64,000 bases of DNA from Pseudogemmobacter lacusdianii (GTDB lineage Bacteria; Pseudomonadota; Alphaproteobacteria; Rhodobacterales; Rhodobacteraceae): contig NZ_JAVDBT010000009.1 of assembly GCF_030848395.1 (NCBI RefSeq), positions 1 through 64,000 on the forward strand. Reading direction: 5' to 3'. Shown one piece after another: positions 27,564 to 36,708 of this stretch (within the stretch, counting starts at the first letter, position 1; each line of letters opens with the position of its first letter). Position numbers and translations under genes: made by a program. The notes below the pieces were generated by a model. The model was not told the DNA's origin, made no database searches, and was given only the letters and a program-made list of their open reading frames with translations.

Positions 27564-27655
27564 CGCCCTGCCCTTCCCTTCGCGGTGGACCTTGGCCGCC
27601 CGTGGCCCTAGTCTGGCGCCCGAACCAAAGCCCCCCAACAAGCCGCCGAGTCACA

Positions 27656-29419
27656 ATGTCCGAGACGCCCGAGAAAGCCTATCAGGTTCTGGCCCGAAAA
27701 TATCGGCCGGAAACCTTTGCCGATCTGGTGGGCCAAGATGCGATGGTGCGCACGTTGCGCAATGCTTTTGCCGCCGACCGCATCGCGCAAGCCTTTGTGA
27801 TGACGGGGATTCGCGGCACCGGCAAGACCACCACGGCGCGGATCATCGCCAAAGGGCTGAACTGCATTGGCCCCGATGGCACCGGCGGCCCCACGACCGA
27901 GCCTTGCGGCAAATGCGAGCATTGCGTGGCGATCATGGAAGGCCGCCATGTCGATGTGATGGAGATGGACGCCGCCTCGCACACCGGCGTTGGCGATATC
28001 CGCGAGATCATCGATTCGGTGCATTATCGCGCCGCCTCGGCCCGCTATAAGATCTATATCATCGACGAAGTGCATATGCTCTCGACCTCGGCTTTCAACG
28101 CTTTGTTGAAGACGCTGGAAGAGCCGCCGGCGCATGTGAAGTTTATCTTCGCCACGACCGAGATTCGCAAAGTGCCGGTGACGGTGCTGTCACGTTGCCA
28201 ACGCTTTGATCTCAAACGCATTGAGCCTGAAGTGATGATCGCGCTTTTGCGCAAGATCGCCACGGCGGAAGGCGCTGAGATCAACGATGACGCTTTGGCC
28301 TTGATCACCCGGGCGGCGGAAGGCTCGGCCCGGGATGCGACCTCGATCTTGGACCAAGCCATCAGCCATGGCGCGGGTGAGACGACGGTGGATCAGGTCC
28401 GCGCCATGCTGGGGCTGGCCGATCGCGGCCGGGTCTTGGACCTTTTCGATATGGTGATGCGCGGCGATGCGGCGCAGGCCTTGTCGGAACTGGCATCGCA
28501 ATATGCCGATGGGGCCGATCCGATGGCGGTTCTGCGCGATCTGGCCGAGGTGACGCATTGGATCTCGGTCCTGAAAATCACGCCCGAGGCTGCCGAAGAC
28601 CCGACCGTGCCGCCGGATGAGCGCGCGCGGGGCCTCGATATGGCGGGGCGGCTGCAAATGCGCTCGCTGACGCGGATGTGGCAGATGCTTTTGAAAGCGA
28701 TGGAGGAGGTGGGCCAAGCCCCCAATGCCATGATGGCCGCCGAGATGGCGGTGATCCGGCTGACCCATGTCGCCGATCTGCCCGACCCCGAGACGCTGAT
28801 CAAACGGCTGAATGACGGCCCGCGCCCGCCCTCGGGCGGCGGCATGCCGGGCGGTGCGCCTGCGGGCGGCCAAGGCTCGGGCATGGTCCATAGCGCGATG
28901 CGGGCGCCGATGCGGGGGCCGTCCTCTGGGCCGACGATGACAGCGGCGGCTCCGGTGTTGGCCGAGGGGCAGTTGCAGGTCTATGCGACGTTTGAGGCGC
29001 TGATTGAACTCATTCGCGACAAGCGCGACATGCTCTTCCTTAAAGAAATCGAGGATTGCCTGCGGCTGGTGCGCTATTCCCCCGGCCGGATCGAGTTCGA
29101 GCCGACGCCGGATGCCAAGCCCGACCTTGCCGCCCGTTTGGGGCAGCGCTTGCAGGGCTGGACCGGCTCACGCTGGGCGATCTCGGTCACCAAATCGGGC
29201 GGGGCGCCGACCATTGCCGAGGCCCGCACTGCCGCCGAAGCCGCCGAGCGCGCCGAGGCCGAGGCCAATCCTTTGGTGCAAGCCGTGATGGCCGCCTTCC
29301 CGGGCGCCGAGATCGCCGAGATTCGCGCTGCCGAGGATATGGCCGCCCGCGCCGCCGCCGAGGCTTTGCCCGAGGTCGATCCCGAGATCGACGACGATTG
29401 GGATCCGTTCGAGGAGTAA
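27656..29419 (+). CDS. dnaX: DNA polymerase III subunit gamma/tau
   Basis: A 587-residue clamp-loader ATPase. Walker A is GIRGTGKTT; a zinc module (NCIGPDGTGGPTTEPCGKCEHC) follows, then Walker B DEVHMLS and sensor region SRCQRFDLKRI. A Gly/Pro-rich linker (about residues 390-430) joins the clamp-loader part to a C-terminal tau-like domain. It loads the sliding clamp during replication. I see no A-rich slippery site of the E. coli kind, so a separate gamma form is not evident. MSETPEKAYQVLARKYRP is the canonical start. Confidence 0.95.
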   Translation: MSETPEKAYQVLARKYRPETFADLVGQDAMVRTLRNAFAADRIAQAFVMTGIRGTGKTTTARIIAKGLNCIGPDGTGGPTTEPCGKCEHCVAIMEGRHVDVMEMDAASHTGVGDIREIIDSVHYRAASARYKIYIIDEVHMLSTSAFNALLKTLEEPPAHVKFIFATTEIRKVPVTVLSRCQRFDLKRIEPEVMIALLRKIATAEGAEINDDALALITRAAEGSARDATSILDQAISHGAGETTVDQVRAMLGLADRGRVLDLFDMVMRGDAAQALSELASQYADGADPMAVLRDLAEVTHWISVLKITPEAAEDPTVPPDERARGLDMAGRLQMRSLTRMWQMLLKAMEEVGQAPNAMMAAEMAVIRLTHVADLPDPETLIKRLNDGPRPPSGGGMPGGAPAGGQGSGMVHSAMRAPMRGPSSGPTMTAAAPVLAEGQLQVYATFEALIELIRDKRDMLFLKEIEDCLRLVRYSPGRIEFEPTPDAKPDLAARLGQRLQGWTGSRWAISVTKSGGAPTIAEARTAAEAAERAEAEANPLVQAVMAAFPGAEIAEIRAAEDMAARAAAEALPEVDPEIDDDWDPFEE

Positions 29420-29422
29420 GGC

Positions 29423-29917
29423 GTGCATAAGCCGCTTTTGCGCCGCGCCACGCCGGGCGATGCCGCCACTTTGGCGCGGCTGCATCACCATCTGCAAAGC
29501 TGGCATGCCGCGACCTATCCGCAGGTCTTCTTCGCCTCGCCCGATCCGACGGCTTTGACCGCGCATTTCGAAAAGCGTCTGCGTGAGCCTTCGACCACCT
29601 GCTTTCTCGCCGGTGAGACCGAGGGTGACCCGGCTATGGGCTATGCGCTTTGCACCCTGCAACAGCGGCCCCTGTCGCTCTTCTCTCCGCCAATCAGACG
29701 CATCTTGATCGAGCATATCGCCGTCGCCCCAGAAGCCCGCCGCCAAGGCCTTGGCGCTGCCCTACTGCAAGAAGCGCGCAGGCTTGCGCATGACCTTTCT
29801 TGCGATGAGATCCTGCTCGACACTTGGGAGGGCAACATTGAGGCGCATGCCTTCTTTGCCGCCAATGGCTTTGCGCCGCGCCGGATGCTGTTCCGCGCTG
29901 TGCCGCTTGAAGCCTGA
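29423..29917 (+). CDS. GNAT family N-acetyltransferase inserted between dnaX and ybaB
   Basis: A 164-residue GNAT acetyltransferase. The acetyl-CoA loop is IEHIAVAPEARRQGLGAALLQEARRLA (Q/RxxGxG/A), and the C-terminal strand is AHAFFAANGFAPRRML. It starts at a GTG with GAGGAG in the end of dnaX, only 3 nt after the dnaX stop, so it is part of the dnaX operon. The substrate is unknown. In most genomes ybaB follows dnaX directly. Confidence 0.87.
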   Translation: MHKPLLRRATPGDAATLARLHHHLQSWHAATYPQVFFASPDPTALTAHFEKRLREPSTTCFLAGETEGDPAMGYALCTLQQRPLSLFSPPIRRILIEHIAVAPEARRQGLGAALLQEARRLAHDLSCDEILLDTWEGNIEAHAFFAANGFAPRRMLFRAVPLEA

Positions 29918-29989
29918 TCCGCAGGGCGGACCCTTGCGCCACGCCCGCGCGGATCGTATCTCAGACCAAAGAACAAATGGAGATTGCGG

Positions 29990-30343
29990 ATGCTGAAAGG
30001 TCTTGGAGGCCTCGCCGGTCTGGGCGACATGGGCAAGATGATGAAAGCGGCGCAGGAGATGCAGTCGAAACTGGCCGAGTTGCAAGAGGAACTCGCCCGC
30101 ACCGTGGTGGTGGGTGAGGCCGGTGCAGGGCTGGTGAAAGCGCGCGTCACCGCCAAGGGCGAAGTCACCGGGCTCGACATCGACCCGACCATCCTTGTGC
30201 CTTCGGAAAAGGAAGTGATCGAGGATCTGATCCTTGCCGCGATCAAGGATGCGCAAGGCAAAGCCACCGCCCGCCATGCCGAGGAAATGCGCAAGATGAC
30301 CGAAGGCCTTGGCCTGCCGGCCGATATGAAGCTGCCCTTCTGA
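29990..30343 (+). CDS. YbaB/EbfC nucleoid-associated protein
   Basis: A 117-residue DNA-binding protein of the YbaB/EbfC family: MLKGLGGLAGLGDMGKMMKAAQEMQSKLAELQEELA, then the strand-rich core with GEVTGLDIDPTILVPSEKEVIEDLILAA. The dimer has a tweezer shape and binds DNA; the cellular role is nucleoid-associated. The ATG at 29990 has GGAG 7 nt upstream. It lies between dnaX and recR as in most bacteria. Confidence 0.92.
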   Translation: MLKGLGGLAGLGDMGKMMKAAQEMQSKLAELQEELARTVVVGEAGAGLVKARVTAKGEVTGLDIDPTILVPSEKEVIEDLILAAIKDAQGKATARHAEEMRKMTEGLGLPADMKLPF

Positions 30344-30381
30344 AAATGGCTGCTTTCGCCGCTAAGGCCGGGGTTTAACGC

Positions 30382-30984
30382 ATGGCACGGGCCGATGATC
30401 CGGGCATCGAGGCGCTGATCGAGCTGATGGCGCGACTGCCCGGGCTTGGGCCGCGCTCGGCCCGGCGTGCGGTGCTGGCGCTTTTGGGCCGACGGGGCCA
30501 GCTGATGGCCCCCTTGGCCCAAGCCATGGCGCATGTGGCGCTGACGGCGAAGGATTGCCGGGTCTGCGGCAATATCTCGACCGAAGAGCTTTGCCCGATC
30601 TGCGCCGATCCCGCCCGTGCCAATGGCGAGGTCTGCGTGGTGGAAGATGTCGCCGATCTCTGGGCGATGGAGCGCGCCAACGCCTTCCAAGGCCGCTATC
30701 ATGTGCTGGGCGGCACACTCTCGGCACTCGACGGCGTCGGCCCGGTCGAGCTTGGCATCCCGCGCCTTGTGCGCCGCGTGGGCGAAGAGGGGCTGACGGA
30801 AGTCATCCTCGCCCTCGCCGCCACCGTCGATGGCCAGACCACCGCGCATTACCTTGCCGATGCTTTGGCCGAGACCCCGGCGCAAATCACCTCGCTCGCC
30901 CAAGGCGTTCCGGTGGGGGGGGAACTCGACTACCTTGACGATGGCACCATCGGCGCCGCCCTGCGCGCCCGGCGCCGCTTCTAA
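30382..30984 (+). CDS. recR: Recombination protein RecR
   Basis: A 200-residue RecR. A helix-hairpin-helix ([24 protein letters not shown]) is followed by the zinc finger [16 protein letters not shown] and the Toprim domain ([30 protein letters not shown]). It works with RecF and RecO to load RecA at gaps. Length and order are standard. It ends the dnaX-GNAT-ybaB-recR operon; an inverted-repeat hairpin follows. Confidence 0.95.
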   Translation: MARADDPGIEALIELMARLPGLGPRSARRAVLALLGRRGQLMAPLAQAMAHVALTAKDCRVCGNISTEELCPICADPARANGEVCVVEDVADLWAMERANAFQGRYHVLGGTLSALDGVGPVELGIPRLVRRVGEEGLTEVILALAATVDGQTTAHYLADALAETPAQITSLAQGVPVGGELDYLDDGTIGAALRARRRF

Positions 30985-31010
30985 CCCGCCCGCCTCTGGC
31001 CAAGCGCGGA

Positions 31011-31080
31011 GCCTCCGGCGGGGATATTTTCATTCTGAAAGAGCCCCCTCTTTCAGAACCTAAATATCCCGGGGGAGCGG
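31011..31080. repeat. Inverted pair of intergenic GATATTT repeats with hairpin
   Basis: CTCCGGCGGGGATATTTTCA on the plus strand faces an inverted copy ending CCTAAATATCCCGGGGGAGC. Between them CTGAAAGAG-CCCC-CTCTTTCAG (31035-31056) is a perfect hairpin. It is the same dispersed family as 3311, 8330 and 8518 and may end recR transcription. The rest of the gap to accD shows no gene. Confidence 0.7.
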
Positions 31081-31217
31081 CTGCGCAGCAGCTTCGGGGG
31101 CAGCGCCCCCTCTTCTTCTCCCCATATAACCCCCGAAGCGACGCCTGCCGATTGCAATTGCCCCCCCAGCGGACTATCTCGGAGGCTCTAAAAAGCGACC
31201 GGAAGGGCCGAAGCGGC

Positions 31218-32138
31218 ATGAACTGGATCACCAACTACGTCCGCCCCAAGATCAACTCGCTGTTCTCACGCCGCGAGGTGCCTGAGAATCTGTGGACCAA
31301 ATGCCCCGAATGCGGGACCATGCTGTTCCACCGCGAGCTGAGCGCGAACCTCAATGTCTGCTCGAATTGCGATCATCATATGATGATCACCCCGCGCGAG
31401 CGCTTTGGGGCTTTGTTCGATGGCGGCATCTTCACCGAGGTGAAAGTGCCCGAGGCGCCCGTGGACCCCTTGGGCTTCCGCGACCAAAAGAAATACCCTG
31501 ACCGGATCAAAGCCGCGCAGAAATCCACCGGCGAGAAAGACGCGATGCTGGTGGGTGAAGGCGAGATCGGCCGCACCGGCGTGGTCGCCGCGGCGCAAGA
31601 TTTCAGCTTCATGGCGGGCTCGATGGGGATGAATGTTGGCAATGCCATCATCGCCGGGGCCGAGCGTGCGGTGCAGATGAAAAAGCCCTTCGTGCTCTTC
31701 TCCGCCTCGGGCGGGGCGCGGATGCAAGAAGGTATGCTCTCTTTGATGCAAATGCCGCGCACCACGGTGGCGTTGCAGATGCTGAAGGAAGCGGGCCTGC
31801 CTTATGTGGTCGTGCTGACCCATCCGACCACCGGCGGCGTCACCGCCAGCTATGCGATGCTGGGCGATGTGCAGATTGCCGAACCCAATGCGTTGATCGG
31901 CTTTGCTGGCGCCCGCGTGATCGAGCAAACCATCCGTGAAAAGCTGCCCGAGGGCTTCCAGCGTTCGGAATATCTCTTGGATCACGGCATGTTGGACCGG
32001 GTCATCCACCGCAAGGATATGCGCGATGAGTTGGTGACCATCCTGCGGATGCTGACCGGCCTGCCGCCTGCGGTGCGCGCTGATCTGGCTGCCCCCGCAC
32101 CGGAAGCGGCCGCTTCCAGCGAGGAGACCTCGGCTTGA
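31218..32138 (+). CDS. accD: Acetyl-CoA carboxylase carboxyltransferase subunit beta
   Basis: A 306-residue AccD. The N-terminal zinc ribbon ([27 protein letters not shown]) precedes the crotonase-like carboxyltransferase domain, with [18 protein letters not shown] and [16 protein letters not shown]. With AccA it transfers carboxyl from biotin to acetyl-CoA, making malonyl-CoA for fatty-acid synthesis. [11 protein letters not shown] is the usual start. Its stop overlaps the TTG start of folC. Confidence 0.95.
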   Translation: MNWITNYVRPKINSLFSRREVPENLWTKCPECGTMLFHRELSANLNVCSNCDHHMMITPRERFGALFDGGIFTEVKVPEAPVDPLGFRDQKKYPDRIKAAQKSTGEKDAMLVGEGEIGRTGVVAAAQDFSFMAGSMGMNVGNAIIAGAERAVQMKKPFVLFSASGGARMQEGMLSLMQMPRTTVALQMLKEAGLPYVVVLTHPTTGGVTASYAMLGDVQIAEPNALIGFAGARVIEQTIREKLPEGFQRSEYLLDHGMLDRVIHRKDMRDELVTILRMLTGLPPAVRADLAAPAPEAAASSEETSA

Positions 32139-33421
32139 CCACCACGCCTACGCCCGCCGGATCTGACGCCATCCTCGCCCGGATGATGGCCTTCCATCCC
32201 AAGATCATCGACCTGACCTTGGACCGCTCGCACCGGCTGTTGGCCGCTTTGGGCAATCCCGAGCGGCGCTTGCCGCCCGTGATCCACCTTGCCGGCACCA
32301 ATGGCAAAGGCAGCACGCAGGCGATGATCCGGGCCGGGCTTGAGGCTTCGGGCGCCAGTGTCCACGCCTATACCTCGCCGCATCTGGCGCGGTTCCATGA
32401 GCGGATCCGGCTGGCGGGTGAGTTGATCTCGGAAGAGGCGCTGACCGCGCTTTTGGATGAATGCGTGGCGGCCAATGGCGGCGCCTCGATCACCTTCTTC
32501 GAGATCACCACGATTGCGGCCTTCTTGGCCTTCTCGCGGGTGCCGGCGGATTACACCTTGCTTGAGGTGGGGCTTGGCGGGCGGCTTGATGCGACCAATG
32601 TTGTCGATCATCCAGCGCTGACCATCATCACCCCGGTTTCGGTCGACCATCAGCAATATCTGGGTGAGACCTTGCCCGAGATTGCTGGCGAGAAAGCCGG
32701 GATCATCAAGCGTGGCGTGCCTTGTGTGGTGGGCCCGCAAAGCCCCGAAGGCCTTGAAGTCATTGAGGCGCGTGCCGCCAAGCTGGGTGCACCGCTTTGG
32801 GTGCATGGCCAGCATTGGAACGCTTGGGAAGAGGCCGGTCGGCTGATTTACCAAGACGAGAACGGCCTTCTCGACCTGCCGCTACCGAACCTTCCCGGTC
32901 CGCATCAGGTGCAAAACGCCGGGGCGGCAGTGGCGGCCTTGCGGCTTTTGGGCAAAAGCGCCGAGGCATGTGAGGCGGCTGTCTCGAAAGCCTATTGGCC
33001 CGCCCGGATGCAGCGTTTGCGCCAAGGCCCGCTGGTCGAAAGCGCGCCCGAGGTCGAGCTTTGGCTGGACGGTGGCCACAACCCGGCAGGCGGCGAAGCG
33101 GTCGCAGCGACGCTGGCACGGATGCCCAAGCGTGAAACGCATCTCATCTGCGGCATGCTCAACACCAAGGATGTCACCGGCTATATGCGCCCGATGGCAG
33201 AGCATGTTACTAAGCTCTGGGCGGTGTCGATCCCCAATGAGCCCAACACCTTACCGGCCGAGGTCACCCGAGATTCCGCGCTTGCCGTGGCGATCCCGGC
33301 TGAAGCTGCCGCTTCGGTGGATGCGGCTTTGCGCCAGATTGCCGCGCAAAGCCCCAGCGCGCGGGTGCTGATTTGCGGCTCGCTCTATCTGGCGGGACAG
33401 GTGCTGAAAGAGAACGGTTAA
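32135..33421 (+). CDS. folC: Folylpolyglutamate / dihydrofolate synthase
   Basis: A 428-residue Mur-ligase-family enzyme that adds glutamates to folates (and makes dihydrofolate). The P-loop [12 protein letters not shown] and the C-terminal domain with [14 protein letters not shown] are diagnostic. It begins at a TTG overlapping the accD stop, with GAGGAG 8 nt upstream, so translation is coupled. A terminator hairpin overlaps its own stop codon. accD-folC is a classic pair. Confidence 0.94.
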   Translation: MTTTPTPAGSDAILARMMAFHPKIIDLTLDRSHRLLAALGNPERRLPPVIHLAGTNGKGSTQAMIRAGLEASGASVHAYTSPHLARFHERIRLAGELISEEALTALLDECVAANGGASITFFEITTIAAFLAFSRVPADYTLLEVGLGGRLDATNVVDHPALTIITPVSVDHQQYLGETLPEIAGEKAGIIKRGVPCVVGPQSPEGLEVIEARAAKLGAPLWVHGQHWNAWEEAGRLIYQDENGLLDLPLPNLPGPHQVQNAGAAVAALRLLGKSAEACEAAVSKAYWPARMQRLRQGPLVESAPEVELWLDGGHNPAGGEAVAATLARMPKRETHLICGMLNTKDVTGYMRPMAEHVTKLWAVSIPNEPNTLPAEVTRDSALAVAIPAEAAASVDAALRQIAAQSPSARVLICGSLYLAGQVLKENG

Positions 33422-33433
33422 CGCCGTTCTTTT
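33412..33433 (+). terminator. Terminator overlapping the folC stop codon
   Basis: GAACGG-TTAACG-CCGTTC followed by TTTT. The stop TAA lies in the loop. It sits between convergent folC and the TetR gene. Confidence 0.75.
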
Positions 33434-34044
33434 CACACGCCGTAACGGGCCAAGAACATCTCAACCGCACCGCGGATGGTGCGGTCGACATCCGCGGGCG
33501 TGATCTCATCGGCAAGGCCGAAGAGCAGCCTTTCGTGGATATGCGCCTTGCAGAGCTGGGCAAATTGCTCGGCGGCCAGATCGGGATCGTCCAGCCGCAG
33601 CATGCCCTTTTCCACCATATGGCCCAGATGGTGGCTCAGACGGGCGTGGATGAACCCCGGCCCGTTGAGGAAAAACACCCGGCCGATTTCGGGAAAGCGG
33701 CTGGCTTCGGCCACCACCAAACGGAACATATTGCGGCCGAAATCCGACATCAGAAAGCCGGTGATCCGCGTGGCCGCGAGGGTCAGGATCTCTTCCGCCG
33801 AGGCGTCTTCGGCGATCTCCAGCTCGGCCTGCTCGACCTGACGGCGGCATTCGTCATTGCAGATCTCGGTGAAAAGCAGCCGTTTATCAGCGAAGTAGCT
33901 GTAAAGCGTGGCCTTGCTGACCCCGGCCTCACGGGCGATCTCATCGACCGAGGCGCCGTCAAAGCCGTCGCGCAAAAAGACGCGCCGCGCCCCTTGCAGC
34001 ACCTGATCGAATTTGCGGCCCTTGCGGATCTCTGGCTCTGACAT
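33433..34044 (-). CDS. TetR/AcrR family regulator
   Basis: A 203-residue repressor. The N-terminal TetR helix-turn-helix reads GARRVFLRDGFDGASVDEIAREAGVSKATLYSYFADKRLLF. The C-terminal ligand and dimer domain is of the AcrR type (TetR_C_7-like). GGGGGCAGA precedes the ATG at 34044. The gene lies 61 nt after a tiny exported-protein gene, and a perfect 17-bp palindrome stands upstream of that gene, so the two probably form an autoregulated operon. No efflux genes are adjacent. Confidence 0.9.
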   Translation of the reverse strand: MSEPEIRKGRKFDQVLQGARRVFLRDGFDGASVDEIAREAGVSKATLYSYFADKRLLFTEICNDECRRQVEQAELEIAEDASAEEILTLAATRITGFLMSDFGRNMFRLVVAEASRFPEIGRVFFLNGPGFIHARLSHHLGHMVEKGMLRLDDPDLAAEQFAQLCKAHIHERLLFGLADEITPADVDRTIRGAVEMFLARYGV

Positions 34045-34105
34045 TCTGCCCCCGGTTTGAGCGGTGAGCATAAGCGAGGCAGGCAAGGCGGGCAATGCGA
34101 GCCGC

Positions 34106-34261
34106 TTAAGGGGCGGTCTTCGTCGCCGGACCTTGGGTCGAGACCGTGACGCCATCCGCGGGCCAAGTCAGCCGTGGCAGCGTGGTGTCGACCGAAAAAG
34201 CCAATGCGGGCAAGGCGGTAAGGGTAAGCACGGCAAAAGCAGAGGCAAGCATCTTGGTCAT
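34106..34261 (-). CDS. Tiny exported protein in the tetR operon
   Basis: A 51-residue precursor with a clear Sec signal peptide (MTKMLASAFAVLTLTALPAL, cleavage after ALA) and a mature part of only about 30 residues, rich in Thr, Pro and Val. AGGAG lies 6 nt before the ATG, a better ribosome site than most genes here. No family recognised. It is first in the transcript with the TetR gene. Confidence 0.7.
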   Translation of the reverse strand: MTKMLASAFAVLTLTALPALAFSVDTTLPRLTWPADGVTVSTQGPATKTAP

Positions 34262-34300
34262 CGTCAGCTCCTGATCCTGTGGGTTACAGGCCCACAACTA

Positions 34301-34317
34301 AACTGAACGGTTCAGTT
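34301..34317. promoter_or_regulatory. TetR-type operator
   Basis: AACTGAACGGTTCAGTT is a perfect 17-bp palindrome, centred 48 nt before the start of the tiny exported-protein gene. Size and position fit a TetR-family operator over the promoter, suggesting autorepression. Confidence 0.75.
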
Positions 34318-34380
34318 CGTCAATCGGGTCATTCTGTCACAGAAATGACGTGCGTTGATGCCCCCTTGCACTTGGTTTGC

Positions 34381-34417
34381 GGATGATTAGTTTGGAATCA
34401 TTCTAAACTAATCATCC
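34381..34417. promoter_or_regulatory. Irr-type iron-control box upstream of mbfA
   Basis: A 37-bp palindrome with one mismatch. Its core TTTGGAATCATTCTAAA (34391-34407) matches the alphaproteobacterial Irr box TTTAGAA-N3-TTCTAAA at all but one position. It lies 14-50 nt before the mbfA start, so Irr binding would block transcription when iron is low, as known for mbfA in rhizobia. Confidence 0.75.
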
Positions 34418-34430
34418 TCGCAGGTCAGAT

Positions 34431-35408
34431 ATGTCGCTTGCCCTCGCCTCCCGCCGCCGCTTTGACGAGCTGTCAGAGCAAGAGATTTTGGCTTTGGCCA
34501 TCTCATCAGAAGAAGATGACGCGCGGATTTACCGCTCGTACGCTGGGCGTTTGCAGCAAGATTACCCCGGCACAGCGGCGGTTTTTAGCGGCATGGCGGC
34601 CGAGGAAGACACCCACCGCCAGCAGCTGATTGCTTTGCACCAAGCCCGGTTTGGTGAGGTTATCCCCTTGATAAGGCGCGAACATGTCGCGGGCTATTAT
34701 GCCCGCCGCCCGGTCTGGCTGGCGGCGAATTTGCCGCTGGAAACCGTGCGGGCTGAGGTGGCGGGGATGGAGCAGCAGGCGGCGGATTTCTATGCGCGGG
34801 CGGCGGCGCGCAGCACCGATGCGGCGACGCGCAAGCTGTTGGGTGATCTGGCGGCGGCAGAGGCTGGGCATGGGGTGACGGCTGAGGGGCTACAAAATAC
34901 CCATTTGCCGCAAGGGGTTAAGGGTGAGGAAGATGCCACGGCGCGGCGGCAGTTCATTCTGACTTGGGTGCAGCCGGGGTTGGCGGGGCTGATGGATGGC
35001 TCGGTCTCAACCCTCGCGCCGATCTTCGCCACCGCCTTTGCCACGCAAGACACTTGGACCACCTTTCTGGTGGGGCTTGCGGCCTCGGTTGGCGCGGGGA
35101 TTTCGATGGGCTTCACCGAAGCCGCGCATGATGACGGCGTTCTCTCGGGTCGCGGAAGCCCTTGGAAACGCGGCATTTCCTCGGGCGTGATGACGACATT
35201 GGGCGGGCTTGGCCATGCCCTGCCCTATCTCATTCCGGACTTTTGGCTGGCGACCTCGATCGCGATTGCGGTGGTCTTTGTCGAGCTTTGGGCCATCGCT
35301 TGGATCCAAAACCGCTATATGGAGACGCCCTTCCTACGGGCCGCTTTGCAGGTGGTTTTGGGTGGGGCTTTGGTTTTTGCAGCCGGGGTGCTGATCGGCG
35401 GTGGATGA
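34431..35408 (+). CDS. mbfA: Membrane-bound ferritin-like iron exporter MbfA
   Basis: A 325-residue fusion of an N-terminal ferritin-like (rubrerythrin/erythrin) di-iron domain and a C-terminal VIT1/CCC1 membrane domain. Iron ligands are visible as SEEDDARIYRSYA, EEDTHRQQ and AEAGHG. The VIT1 part begins near residue 185 with PGLAGLMDGSVSTLAPIFATAFA and has about five helices. MbfA exports iron at the inner membrane and protects from iron and peroxide stress. The Irr-type box upstream agrees with known regulation. Confidence 0.92.
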   Translation: MSLALASRRRFDELSEQEILALAISSEEDDARIYRSYAGRLQQDYPGTAAVFSGMAAEEDTHRQQLIALHQARFGEVIPLIRREHVAGYYARRPVWLAANLPLETVRAEVAGMEQQAADFYARAAARSTDAATRKLLGDLAAAEAGHGVTAEGLQNTHLPQGVKGEEDATARRQFILTWVQPGLAGLMDGSVSTLAPIFATAFATQDTWTTFLVGLAASVGAGISMGFTEAAHDDGVLSGRGSPWKRGISSGVMTTLGGLGHALPYLIPDFWLATSIAIAVVFVELWAIAWIQNRYMETPFLRAALQVVLGGALVFAAGVLIGGG

Positions 35409-35440
35409 GGGGTAAGCGGCTGAAAACCCCGCAAAAACCG

Positions 35441-35495
35441 CGTATGGTTTGCGTATGATCTACGTCTGGTTTGCGTATGGCTTTGGTATGGCTGT
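35441..35495 (+). repeat. Intergenic repeat, TATGGTTTGCG family, copy 2
   Basis: CGTATGGTTTGCGTATGATC and CTGGTTTGCGTATGGC repeat the same motif as 3241-3290. The longest shared stretch is 26 nt with two changes. The 312-nt gap from mbfA to fghA holds this array and otherwise no gene. Confidence 0.65.
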
Positions 35496-35720
35496 CGGCA
35501 TCTGCCAATTAGAACCCAGCTAAAGCCACCCCCTCACCGCGACTGGCATCGACCGACGGGCAGAATGCGCGCCGCTGCGCCTTGCCGGGGGCGGGGAATG
35601 CGTCCATTCTGGCACAAGCCAACGGCGTGGCCCCTGCAACGGGTGCCGACCGCCCCTTTCGATTTCCACCACCCTCTCCGTCCTGACGGGCTGGGCGGTG
35701 ATTGCCTGACTGGAGATGAC

Positions 35721-36551
35721 ATGAAGACGATTTCAGAGAACCGCTGTTTTGGGGGCGTGCAGGGGGTGTATTCGCATCCTTCCCAAGCCACTGGGACAGA
35801 GATGACCTTTGGCCTGTTCCTGCCCGAGGGCGCGGAAGAGGGCCCGGTTCCGGTGCTTTGGTATCTCTCGGGCCTGACCTGCACGCATGAAAATGCGATG
35901 ACCAAGGCGGGCGCGCAAGCTTGGGCGGCAGAAGCGGGCATCGCTTTGGTCTTCCCCGACACCAGCCCGCGCGGCGAGGGTGTGGCCAATGATGACGCCT
36001 ATGATCTGGGCCAAGGTGCTGGCTTTTATGTGAACGCCACGCAGAACCCTTGGGCGCCGCATTTCCGCATGTGGGATTATGTGACGGATGAGCTGCCGTC
36101 GCTGCTGTTCGGTGCCTTCCCCCTGGCCGAGGGCGCGCAGGCGATCACCGGCCATTCGATGGGCGGCCACGGCGCTTTGACGATTGCGATGAGCTTCCCG
36201 GGCCGGTTCCGCTCGGTCTCGGCCTTCGCACCGATCTGCAACCCGACCGGCAGCGATTGGGGCCGCAAGCAGTTCAGCGCCTATCTGGGGCCGGATGAGG
36301 CGGCTTGGGCGGCGCATGATTCGAGCCTTTTGATGAAGAAATACGGCTTTGACGGGCCGATGCTGATCGATCAGGGCACGGCGGATCAATTCATCGATCT
36401 TCTGAAGCCCGAGGCTTTGGCGAGCGCCATGGCCGAGCGGCGTCAGGGCGGCACCTTGCGGATGCAGAAGGGTTACGATCATTCGTATTACTTCGTGCAG
36501 ACCTTCATGCCCGACCATATCGCCTTCCACTCCGAGGCTTTGCGGGGCTGA
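35721..36551 (+). CDS. fghA: S-formylglutathione hydrolase
   Basis: A 276-residue esterase D-type serine hydrolase. The nucleophile elbow is GHSMGGHGALT, with YLSGLTCTHENAMTKAG at the oxyanion and glutathione site and the catalytic His in GYDHSYYFVQTF. It splits S-formylglutathione to formate and glutathione in formaldehyde detoxification. The start MKTISENRCFGG has TGGAG 6 nt upstream; a longer frame to 35565 is not family-like. The partner glutathione-formaldehyde dehydrogenase is not in the window. Confidence 0.93.
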   Translation: MKTISENRCFGGVQGVYSHPSQATGTEMTFGLFLPEGAEEGPVPVLWYLSGLTCTHENAMTKAGAQAWAAEAGIALVFPDTSPRGEGVANDDAYDLGQGAGFYVNATQNPWAPHFRMWDYVTDELPSLLFGAFPLAEGAQAITGHSMGGHGALTIAMSFPGRFRSVSAFAPICNPTGSDWGRKQFSAYLGPDEAAWAAHDSSLLMKKYGFDGPMLIDQGTADQFIDLLKPEALASAMAERRQGGTLRMQKGYDHSYYFVQTFMPDHIAFHSEALRG

Positions 36552-36571
36552 GGTGGTTTAAGAAGTCTGAG

Positions 36572-36601
36572 AAGGCGTCAGGGGAAACTCTGGCGCCTTT
36601 T
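36572..36601 (+). terminator. Terminator of fghA
   Basis: AAGGCGTCAG pairs with CTGGCGCCTT around GGGAAACT, followed by TTTT. Confidence 0.75.
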
Positions 36602-36708
36602 GCTTGCTAAGGATTTAACGAAGCGCGACCCACGGCCAAAGGGCTTGCGCTCTGGCCTTGTGGGGCCTGTCGGGTTAGTCGGAGATCTGTGTCCCGCCGG
36701 AGGTTGCC

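Noticed and set aside
27656-29419. Programmed frameshift in dnaX as in E. coli
   Set aside because: No A-rich slippery sequence with following hairpin was seen; the frame runs full length.
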